Shown here: positions 57,273-64,000 of the stretch, piece after piece
How the letters are laid out: every line of letters begins with the position of its first letter
Numbering within the stretch: position 1 is the stretch's first letter
Origin: an uncultured bacterium
GTDB taxonomy: Bacteria; Verrucomicrobiota; Kiritimatiellia; PWTM01
Length of the DNA: 64,000 nucleotides
NCBI GenBank assembly: GCA_938010045.1
Contig: CALLFZ010000014.1
Location: 1-64,000 of the forward strand
Direction: 5' to 3'
Notes under the pieces: generated by a model
Database searches by the model: none
What the model was told of the DNA's origin: nothing
The model's input: only the letters and a program-made list of their open reading frames with translations
Position numbers and translations under genes: made by a program

Positions 57273-58013
57273 ATGGAGAATGTCCAGAAGATGAAGATTC
57301 TCGCGCTCATACCGTCGGTCGTGTGCATCGCCGCCGAGGCGATCGATCTGCCCGCCACCCGTCCCGCCGACCGGCTCAAGGAAGAGTGGTGGCGCACCCG
57401 TCATGAGGCTCGCGTCGCCGAGGCCCGCGCTCGCAATCACGACCTGATCTTCATCGGCGATTCCATCACGCAGGGCTGGGAAACGAAGGCCAAATCGGTG
57501 TGGGAGACGTACTATGGCCACCGCCATGCGTTCAACCTCGGCTTCAGCGGCGACCGCACCGAACACGTGCTCTGGCGCCTCGACCATGGTGAGATCGAGG
57601 GGCAAACCCCAAAACTCGTCGTGATCATGCTCGGCACGAATAACACCGGCCATCGCAAGGACCCGCCCGAACACACCGCCGAAGGCATTCGACTCATCCT
57701 CGAACGGCTCCGCAACCGAATGCCCGAGGCAAAGGTGTTGCTCCTTGCCGTGTTTCCTCGTGAGGAGCGACCAGACGGTGAGCTGCGCCGGCTCAACGAC
57801 CGCCTGAACGAGCTGCTCCAGTCGTTGGCCGACGGCCAGCGCGTCGTGTTTCTCGACATCAACCGGGAGTTGTTGCAGCCCGACGGCACCCTGTCGCGCG
57901 ACATCATGCCCGACCTGTTGCACCCCAACGAGCAGGGATACCGAATCTGGGCGCGTGCAATGGAGCCCACGCTCGCCCGACTCTTCGGCGACACACCCGT
58001 CCCCACACCCTGA
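57273..58013 (+). CDS. Exported SGNH/GDSL-family hydrolase
   Basis: A 246-aa esterase-type hydrolase. The nucleophile block is LIFIGDSITQGW (Ser64). Block III GTNNTG and the catalytic pair in PDLLHPNEQGY are in place, and FNLGFSGDRTEHVLWRL is typical of acetylhydrolase-like members. A signal-like start (MKILALIPSVVCIAAEA) follows a few residues after ATG 57273; ATG 57291 is equally possible. Such enzymes often de-acetylate polysaccharides, and it is divergent from a secreted glycosidase. Confidence 0.9.
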   Translation: MENVQKMKILALIPSVVCIAAEAIDLPATRPADRLKEEWWRTRHEARVAEARARNHDLIFIGDSITQGWETKAKSVWETYYGHRHAFNLGFSGDRTEHVLWRLDHGEIEGQTPKLVVIMLGTNNTGHRKDPPEHTAEGIRLILERLRNRMPEAKVLLLAVFPREERPDGELRRLNDRLNELLQSLADGQRVVFLDINRELLQPDGTLSRDIMPDLLHPNEQGYRIWARAMEPTLARLFGDTPVPTP

Positions 58014-59128
58014 CGTAGCGTCGATGCGTGACAGTTGCGCCGCTCCGGCGAAGGCATGGCGGACGAGCGAACCTTCGTGCACAGCGGCGAGAACTGCTCG
58101 GAACGCCCAATCGCCGTCCGCGCGCGCCTCAAGGGGCGCCGCCCAACGCGGCATGCGCCGTCCCCCGCGAGCCCCACCCCCTGGAGCTTACCATGGCCGG
58201 TTCAACGGTCGGTCGCCGTCGGGTCGATCTCTCGTGCTCCGGGCGTCCACCGCGGACTCGCCTCCCGCGCCGTGCACGCGACACGAGATGCGCAGATGGA
58301 CGATGTGCACACACGGCCGGTTGAGCATCTTCGCGTCCACGCCCAGTGCGCTGGACAATCCCTCCCCCTCCTTCTCGCCGCACCGCTCGGACCCCTTGCC
58401 GAGTGCCCATGGCAACGCGTCCCCTGGCTCGCGCGCAACAGTGGAATCATCCGCATCCGCCATCTACCCGACGCGAACGGTGATCGACGGCCGCGGACGG
58501 CACCGATTTCTCTGATGCATTGGCCGAATGCGCCGGTGCTGGCGGGCTCCAATGCCGGCGATCCTACTCGTAAGGGACCACGGCGCCTGGCCCAATCGCC
58601 AGCCCCACCGACAGCCCCCAACGGAGTGCCGAATTGAGCGGACTCCAAAGTCCTCCGATCGCGCACAGCGCCGCAGCAGGTTCGCACCCCACGGCACGGT
58701 TGATCGGGGCGTCGCTGTCGCGACGCTGAACGAAGGCGCCACAGAGATGAGCGCTGCGCGCTTCGAGAGTGACGACCACGAAGATGTCGGCACATTTGGT
58801 CGGTATCCGACACCCTCTGTGGTCTTGACCGCGGCGGAATTCACCACAGCGGCGTCCCGCCAACGTTCCCCACCTGCTCCGGCCTGGGCGATTCGGGATC
58901 CTTCGACCTCGCGGGCAACGGCGCGCAGACGTTTTCCCCCGACCGGGCCCCATCGAAACCGCCGGCCAGAACGCGTTTTTACCGACGACGCGAACGACGA
59001 GAACCGAAGGGCACATCCGTACGGACGGCGAGCCGCTGGCGCGTCGTTGTCCCGTCCAGCACGGCGGCGCGCGATCGCCGTCGCCACGACCATCCGGCGT
59101 GTTCGCTGATCGATTCACCCGAGCGAAT
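58014..59128. other. Long region without a recognisable gene
   Basis: About 1.1 kb. Open frames on both strands are of shadow type; a few stretches such as GIIRIRHLPDANGD (plus, near 58440) and ALCAIGGLWSPLNSALRWGL (minus, near 58640) look protein-like and may be decayed genes. I cannot assign them. No repeat-island modules occur here. Confidence 0.4.
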
Positions 59129-60190
59129 TCAGGTTGATTCACCTCGCTCCAGGATGTTTTCGATCGCCGCCAGAAATGCGTCCATTTCAGAATCGGTGCC
59201 GATGGTGACGCGCAGAAAATCTCCCGTACGGCGCCCCGGGAAATGCCGCACGAGGATGCGCCGCGCACGCAGGTCGCGCTGCACCTCGGACGCGGGCCGG
59301 CCCGGAGGCCGGAACCAGAGGAAGTTTGTCTCCGACGGCCAGACTCGGCAGCCTAAGTTGCTCAGCCGCGCGCGGACACGCTCACGCGTCGCGCGGATCC
59401 GTTGCGTGGTCTCGCGCATCCAGTCGAGGTCGCCGAGCGCCGCCAGTCCGAGCGTTGCCGCGAGGCGATCCACGTTGTAGGAGTCCTTCACGGTCATCAT
59501 CGCGCGGATCAGCGTGGGCGGCCCCACGACGTAGCCAAGGCGAAGACCGGCCAGCGAAAAGGATTTCGAGAGGGACCGGAACACCAGCGTGCGATCGTCG
59601 TCGAGCGCCATTCGCATGAGGTTCCGCTCCGCGAAGTCCACGTAGGCCTCGTCGATCGCCAGCACGCCACGGAATCGTCGGCGGAACGCTTCGATCGACG
59701 CCACGGGATAGACGCATCCGCTGGGCGCGTTCGGATGCGTGAGAAAGAAGAGCGCGACATGCTCGGTCACCGGCTCGCGCCACTCAAACTCGGGTCCGAG
59801 CTCGGTCGGCACCGCACGCAGCTCCTCGATCGCGGCCAGCACGGGATAGAGCGAATAGGACGGTTCGAACCATCCCACCGCCGCGTCGCGGGGCACGAGT
59901 GCGCGGACACAGAGCGCGAGCAGCTCATCCGAGCCGTTGCCCACCAACACCTGGTCCACCCGCGCCCCGTGCATCTCCGCGATACGCGCGCGCAGATCCT
60001 CGCATAAGGGGTCGGGGTACCGTCGCAGCGACGCCGGATCGAACTCGCGCAGTGCGCGCACAACCGCCGGTGAAGGCGGATACGGATTCTCGTTCGTGTT
60101 GAGCTTGATGATGTCCGGGTCCCGCGGCTGTTCGCCCGGCGTATAGCCGGTCATCGCTGCGATCGCCGGCCGGATTGGAATCGGGTCCAT
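59129..60190 (-). CDS. hisC: Histidinol-phosphate aminotransferase
   Basis: A 353-aa PLP enzyme of fold type I. Its motifs are KLNTNENPYPPSP, LVGNGSDELL, FFLTHPNAPSG, VLAIDEAYVDF and the PLP-binding lysine in SLSKSFSLAGLRLGY (Lys209). These support HisC, which makes histidinol phosphate; related aromatic aminotransferases cannot be fully excluded. No other his genes are adjacent. Confidence 0.93.
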   Translation of the reverse strand: MDPIPIRPAIAAMTGYTPGEQPRDPDIIKLNTNENPYPPSPAVVRALREFDPASLRRYPDPLCEDLRARIAEMHGARVDQVLVGNGSDELLALCVRALVPRDAAVGWFEPSYSLYPVLAAIEELRAVPTELGPEFEWREPVTEHVALFFLTHPNAPSGCVYPVASIEAFRRRFRGVLAIDEAYVDFAERNLMRMALDDDRTLVFRSLSKSFSLAGLRLGYVVGPPTLIRAMMTVKDSYNVDRLAATLGLAALGDLDWMRETTQRIRATRERVRARLSNLGCRVWPSETNFLWFRPPGRPASEVQRDLRARRILVRHFPGRRTGDFLRVTIGTDSEMDAFLAAIENILERGEST

Positions 60191-60388
60191 GGACGATGCT
60201 TACCAGACTCGCCGCCGTGCTCCAAGACGCACACCGCTCGAGTCGCACGCGTCACGGCACTCGCCCGTGAGGTGCGGACAGAGGGCACATTCGCGTCATT
60301 TCCAATCTTGGAACGAATCGTGCGGGCCCGCGTCCCACCGTTGGACGCTCACGGCGGGCTTGTCGCGCGGGAGCAGCTGGGCCAGCAT

Positions 60389-61234
60389 GTGCGCGTGAAC
60401 TGGCACGGGATCACCCTTGCGCGGGTGGCCGGAATACCGATCCGGCTGCACGCCACCCTTTTGATCGCACTTCCGCTGATGCTCGTTCAGTTCCCGTTGT
60501 CGCTCTGGCCGTTGGGACTCACGTTGATGGCCGGATTGTTCGGAAGCGTCGCACTGCATGAGCTGGGTCATTCCCTCGTCGCCCTTCGCTACGGCTGCCG
60601 CGCACGCGAAATCGTGCTGCTGCCGATCGGGGGCATGGCGCGCATGGACTGCCTACCGCGCTCGCCGCGCGAGGAGATGCAGATCGCGATCGCGGGACCG
60701 GCGGTGAGCCTTGGGCTGGCCTGGCTCTTCGGCGTTCTGCGCGGCTCCGGAGGCGCGGCTCCGCCCACCGCTGGCACCGCCATCGCCGATCAGCTCCATC
60801 GCATCAACCTGATGCTGGCGTTGTTCAACTTGATCCCCTCGTTTCCGATGGATGGGGGCCGGATTTTCCGGGCCTGGCTCTCGCCATGGATCGGCCGGCT
60901 CGCCGCCACGCGCCTCGCCGCGTGGATCGGCCAGGGGTTCGCGATCGCGCTCATCGTGTGGGCGCTGTGGCCGCCGCTCTCGCTGATGACCGCGGCCCTC
61001 GGTGTCTTCCTTTATCACGCCGCGCGAATCGAATGGGAGGCGACGCTGCGACAGGAGATCCTCGAGTCGTGGTGGGGCGGCATGCACCGGTGGTGGGGCT
61101 GGCAGGACAGCGGAGCGGACGACCTGAACGACGACATCATCGTCGGTCCGCCGCCGTACGGCCGCGAGTCTCTGTTCGACCGCTGGCGACGGCGATGGAA
61201 CGCGCGCCGGCCCACGCGCTGGCAAGACGAATGA
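60389..61234 (+). CDS. Site-2 protease family (M50) membrane metalloprotease
   Basis: A protein of about 281 aa with several transmembrane helices. The zinc motif HELGH (His57, His61) lies at the edge of a helix (LTLMAGLFGSVALHELGH), and the second site is NLIPSFPMDGGRIFRA, the NPDG-type motif. No CBS domains are attached. It may cleave a membrane-bound regulator. GTG 60389 or 60395 begins RVNWHGITL; longer upstream readings are possible. The stop overlaps the start of the next (broken) gene as ATGA. Confidence 0.85.
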   Translation: MRVNWHGITLARVAGIPIRLHATLLIALPLMLVQFPLSLWPLGLTLMAGLFGSVALHELGHSLVALRYGCRAREIVLLPIGGMARMDCLPRSPREEMQIAIAGPAVSLGLAWLFGVLRGSGGAAPPTAGTAIADQLHRINLMLALFNLIPSFPMDGGRIFRAWLSPWIGRLAATRLAAWIGQGFAIALIVWALWPPLSLMTAALGVFLYHAARIEWEATLRQEILESWWGGMHRWWGWQDSGADDLNDDIIVGPPPYGRESLFDRWRRRWNARRPTRWQDE

Positions 61235-62231
61235 GCGAAACGCCGCCGATGAAGGACCGGACCTTTCGATGTGCGGCGGCGGCGATCATCGTGGTTGCGC
61301 TCGCGAGGCCGTCGTGGGCAACGCCCGGCGAGTTCGTGCAAGGGAGTCGCCGAAACCCGCGCTATCGCGAGACCGCCGACGGGCTTCCCTTCATCCCGAA
61401 CGGCCTCCACCTGGCCCACCCACTCCACGGCGGGCCCGGTCATGAACGCGAGAATAGGACCGCATGGGTCAATGCGCTCGCCAACCAATGCGGCCACCGG
61501 ATCCGAGTATGGCGGGGGCATTCATGGTGGTGTCCCGAGACTGCGCTGGGCGTGTTCGATGAGTCCGCGGCGCACCGACGCCGCGATCTGCTGGATCTCT
61601 GCGGACGCCGCGGCGTGCGCGGTCGGACGCCCTTCACACGCTTGCGACGGTCGCCACGGATCGGCCGCTCCGACTGGCCGTGGGAGGCGCCGTGAAGCCG
61701 AACCAGATCGGTCCGTTCCCTCTCTGCACGCGGGACTGCGAGGGGACGCTGTTGCACGACGTACTGTTCGCGCCGTTGTTCACGGGCTCGGCGGGCAGTG
61801 GTCAGCCGCGGCACTGGGACGCAGACATCGCGACGCAGGGACTCTGGTGGCACGTCGGGCGCTTCGCGAGTGGGATCGAGGAGTTCGATCCCATCGCGGA
61901 GGCGCGGCGCGCCATACTCCGGACCTCATCCCCGCCGTTGCGAGTGTCCGCATGGGTCGGACGCTCCGCGACATTGGCGGGGTGTCGCGAGGGACGAGCC
62001 GACGGGCGATCGGAACTCGAGCGTCGAGCACCGCCGCGCGCTCTCGCGGGGCTCGCGGTCCCGCTCGAGCCGCTCCGCGGCCCGCCTCACGAGGGGCGGG
62101 TGGACGTGTACGACCCATGGGCCGACCGACGTTCCGCGCTGTCGGCGGATCGCGCGAACGTGCCCCTGCCCGAGGGGCGGCGATCCCTCGTGCGTCGATG
62201 GCGACGGACGGCCAACGCACGCGCACCATGA
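61231..62231 (+). pseudogene. Cellulase-like glycosidase, internally deleted and frameshifted
   Basis: The 5' part reads MSETPPMKDRTF, a signal (AAAAIIVVALARPSWA), then NPRYRETADGLPFIPNGLHLA and IRVWRGHSWWCPETALGVF, typical of cellulase-family barrels. The frame ends at 61695. From about 61730 another frame carries the C-terminal text GTLLHDVLFAPLFTGSAG, HVGRFASGIEEFDPIAE and VDVYDPWADRRSAL. The barrel middle with the catalytic glutamates is missing. The ends are still coupled to neighbours by ATGA overlaps on both sides, so the deletion looks recent. Confidence 0.75.
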
Positions 62232-63244
62232 GTCGACGTCCTCCAGCGCCCTCGGAGGTGCGGCGGATCCTCGTGGTCAAGCTCAGTTCGCTGGGCGACG
62301 TGATCCACGCCCTGCCCACCGTGCGCAACCTCAAAGCGGCGTCGGCTGCGACGATCGACTGGCTTGTCCAGCCCGAGTACGCGCCGCTCGTGCGTGCGTG
62401 CCCCGACGTGGAGCGGGTGATTTTGTTTCCGCGCCGCGGAAGTGGGCGCGAACGCTGGCAGATGCTGCTGGATTTGCGGCGCGAACGCTATGACCTGGCA
62501 GCGGACCTGCAGGGGCTGCTCAAGAGCGCGATTCCCACCTTCTTGGCGCGCGCGCGGCTTCGCGTGGGGCCGTCGTTCGCGCGAGAGGGGGCGCGCTGGC
62601 TCTACGACGCCGTTGCGGGACCGACCCACCGCAACCGCCATGCGGTCATGCAGGTCGCCGATCTGATCCGCTGGCTCGGTTGGCCGGAGATGCCGATCGA
62701 ATTTCCGCTGCGGTTTGCGCCAGGTACGCCGTTGGGCGCGCCGCCGCGCGTGGTGTTCGCACCCTGCTCTCGGTGGCCAACAAAAAACTGGCCACCGGAG
62801 TTCTTCCGCGCACTCGCGGCGCGACTGTTGGACGCTGGCGCGACGGTGTTGATCGTCGGCGCGGAACGCGACCGCGCGGCTGCAGCGTCCATCGCCGCCG
62901 GCCTTGGTCCGTCGGACCGTGTGATCAATCTGGCCGGCCGCACCACGTTGGAACAATTGGGCGCGCTGCTATCTCACGCGGACCTCGCGATCACCGTGGA
63001 TTCGGGCCCCATGCACCTGGCCGCCGCACTCGGGGTGCCTGTGCTTGCGATCTTCGGCCCGACCGATCCTGTTCGCACCGGCCCCTACGGCCCATTGTCG
63101 CGCGTCTTGACCGCGCCCCCCCTGCCGTGCATGCCGTGTTGTTCAGACCAGTGCGCTCGTGGAGATCACGCCTGCCTGCGCAATATTCACCCGAGCCGTG
63201 TCGCGGACGAGGCGCTCGCGATCCTGCGCGGCGCCTCAATCTGA
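62228..63244 (+). CDS. Lipopolysaccharide heptosyltransferase (GT9)
   Basis: A 338-aa GT-B glycosyltransferase. N-terminal ILVVKLSSLGDVIHALPTVRNLK is the hallmark of heptosyltransferases I/II. Later motifs are DLAADLQGLLKSA, FAPCSRWPTKNWPPEFF, NLAGRTTLEQLGALL and ITVDSGPMHLAAALGVPVLAIFGPTDP, with a cysteine-rich CMPCCSDQC near the end. It adds heptose to the Kdo region of the LPS inner core and resembles WaaC most. ATG 62228 overlaps the upstream remnant; its 3' end overlaps the convergent methyltransferase by nine bases. Confidence 0.92.
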   Translation: MSRRPPAPSEVRRILVVKLSSLGDVIHALPTVRNLKAASAATIDWLVQPEYAPLVRACPDVERVILFPRRGSGRERWQMLLDLRRERYDLAADLQGLLKSAIPTFLARARLRVGPSFAREGARWLYDAVAGPTHRNRHAVMQVADLIRWLGWPEMPIEFPLRFAPGTPLGAPPRVVFAPCSRWPTKNWPPEFFRALAARLLDAGATVLIVGAERDRAAAASIAAGLGPSDRVINLAGRTTLEQLGALLSHADLAITVDSGPMHLAAALGVPVLAIFGPTDPVRTGPYGPLSRVLTAPPLPCMPCCSDQCARGDHACLRNIHPSRVADEALAILRGASI

Positions 63245-64000
63245 ACCGCGCGGCGGCCCGGGATCGCGCTCGGCGATGATGATGTCCTGCAGAGTCGGGC
63301 CGGGCCGATCCGCCCACTGTCCGTAGGCGATCGGTTCACGGATGCGCAATCCACGCGCCGCGAATGCCGCCCTCACCCAGGCTTCGGGAAATGCGATCGC
63401 GCCCTCGGGGTCCGCGCGACTCACCACGCGATCGTCGCCGAATCGTTCCGTGAGCTTCACCCGACCGCCTCCGCGGCCGAGCACGGCTTCGGTCTCAGAC
63501 GTCAACAGAAACATCGTCGCAAAACAGCGTCCGCCAGGGCGCAGCACGCGCGCGATTTCGTCAAGATAGTGCTCGACCGCCGGCCGCAGCATATGGGTGA
63601 ACACCGAGGTCAACAACACGAACGTCCGGTCCGCATCCGGACACGGAAATTGGTACTCCTCTGCGCGCCGCCGCCCGCGCGGGTTGTAGTGCCAGTTGAA
63701 CACGTCGGCGTGTTCGAACCGCATGTACGGGTAGCGCGGAGTGATGTTTCGTTGGCACCAGCGGATGCCCGCACGGACAATATCGAATCCCAAATAGTCG
63801 CCCGGCGGCCGCAAAAACGCGGCCAGTGGCACCGCCATACGGCCGATGCCGCAGCCCACGTCCAGTACCCGATCCTCGGACGTGAGTCCGCCGAACCGCA
63901 CGAACAAATCGAGAAACTCGCGCCCGGTGTGCTCGAAGTCCGAGTCCCCCACAAATCGTAAACGCCGCGGCGGTACAAGCGGCGGACGCCGGCCAGTCAG
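63236..64000 (-). CDS. Class I SAM-dependent methyltransferase (5' end outside window)
   Basis: The visible part covers about 255 residues. In-frame text continues upstream of the first internal GTG (63952) as LVPPRRLRFVGDSDFEHTGR to the window edge, so the true start lies beyond 64000. The SAM-binding loop is RVLDVGCGIGRMAVPLA, with acidic strand 2 (YLGFDIV) and LLTSVFTHM, YLDEIARVLRPGGRCFATMF. The acceptor is unknown; neighbours suggest a cell-surface sugar or lipid. Confidence 0.88.
   Translation of the reverse strand: MTGRRPPLVPPRRLRFVGDSDFEHTGREFLDLFVRFGGLTSEDRVLDVGCGIGRMAVPLAAFLRPPGDYLGFDIVRAGIRWCQRNITPRYPYMRFEHADVFNWHYNPRGRRRAEEYQFPCPDADRTFVLLTSVFTHMLRPAVEHYLDEIARVLRPGGRCFATMFLLTSETEAVLGRGGGRVKLTERFGDDRVVSRADPEGAIAFPEAWVRAAFAARGLRIREPIAYGQWADRPGPTLQDIIIAERDPGPPRGSD

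Noticed and set aside
61271-62227. Upstream half of a 657-codon frame leading into the heptosyltransferase
   Set aside because: Only the part from ATG 62228 matches the family. The earlier text is out of frame with the glycosidase remnants and is low-complexity Arg/Ala/Ser.

Overview
The window is GC-rich bacterial chromosome from a Gram-negative (diderm) organism. It carries a Kdo synthase, Lpt lipopolysaccharide-export genes, a heptosyltransferase, GDP-sugar genes, type II secretion/pilus ATPase and platform genes, sulfatases, oxidoreductase remnants and sugar-isomerase-like TIM barrels. The run kdsA-lptC-lptA-lptB-hpf-hprK-ptsH-ptsI-metK, with HPr kinase outside the Firmicutes, together with the sulfatase and glycosidase content, points to the PVC group (Verrucomicrobiota, perhaps a Kiritimatiellae-like lineage). 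That placement is inference; no rRNA gene is present.

Layout. 1-5.8 kb: decaying sugar-catabolism genes (ROK and Gfo/Idh/MocA pseudogenes around an intact TIM-barrel gene), two repeat islands and an intact sulfatase. 5.9-16.8 kb: a tight envelope/PTS-regulation operon, then metK, an FHA membrane protein, a glycosyltransferase and a histone-deacetylase-like enzyme. 17.0-19.5 kb: thrS-infC on the minus strand, where infC lacks an ATG/GTG/TTG start and is read from ATC. 20.3-24.8 kb: a repeat island, a Tat-exported TIM barrel, mazG with a catalytically degenerate HAD-like gene, a coiled-coil exported protein and dapF. 26.0-30.5 kb: a two-component system with a large OB-fold-like sensor, and a beta-propeller-like protein. 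30.5-35.0 kb: repeat-rich accessory DNA with a sulfatase pseudogene cut off by a repeat island. 35.1-37.8 kb: TPP riboswitch-thiC, a universal stress protein and a lipoprotein. 37.8-43.3 kb: a ROK regulator, another island and gspF/gspE. 44.1-47.1 kb: a GDP-sugar operon. 47.3-52.0 kb: a polyol/sugar operon (xylose-isomerase-like, PfkB kinase, mannitol-phosphate-dehydrogenase-like) with a divergent AraC regulator. 52.1-58.0 kb: aspS, an HtrA-like protease, a clan GH-A glycosidase and an SGNH hydrolase. 59.1-64.0 kb: hisC, an M50 protease, a glycosidase pseudogene, a heptosyltransferase and a methyltransferase cut by the window edge.

The most striking feature is a family of six composite repeat islands (1-257, 3592-4140, 20331-20607, 24835-25380, 33904-35016, 39565-40180). 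Most are bounded by inverted copies of GAGCCGATTGCGCTGT. Inside, they shuffle the same modules: paired GTAG-hairpin units with REP/BIME architecture, repeated TGCCTGTCCCC words, a module of about 230 bases and a terminal module of about 110 bases. No transposase or RAYT is encoded in the window, so they appear to be non-autonomous. Three of the four pseudogenes lie beside these islands, and one is truncated exactly at an island end.

Functionally, the intact genes combine lipopolysaccharide and surface-sugar synthesis (KdsA, Lpt, GDP-mannose/epimerase, heptosyltransferase, GT2), a regulatory PTS branch (HprK, HPr, EI, no EII seen), polysaccharide and sulfated-sugar use, and housekeeping (MetK, ThrRS, IF-3, AspRS, DapF, ThiC, HisC). 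I recognise no tRNA, rRNA or CRISPR array.
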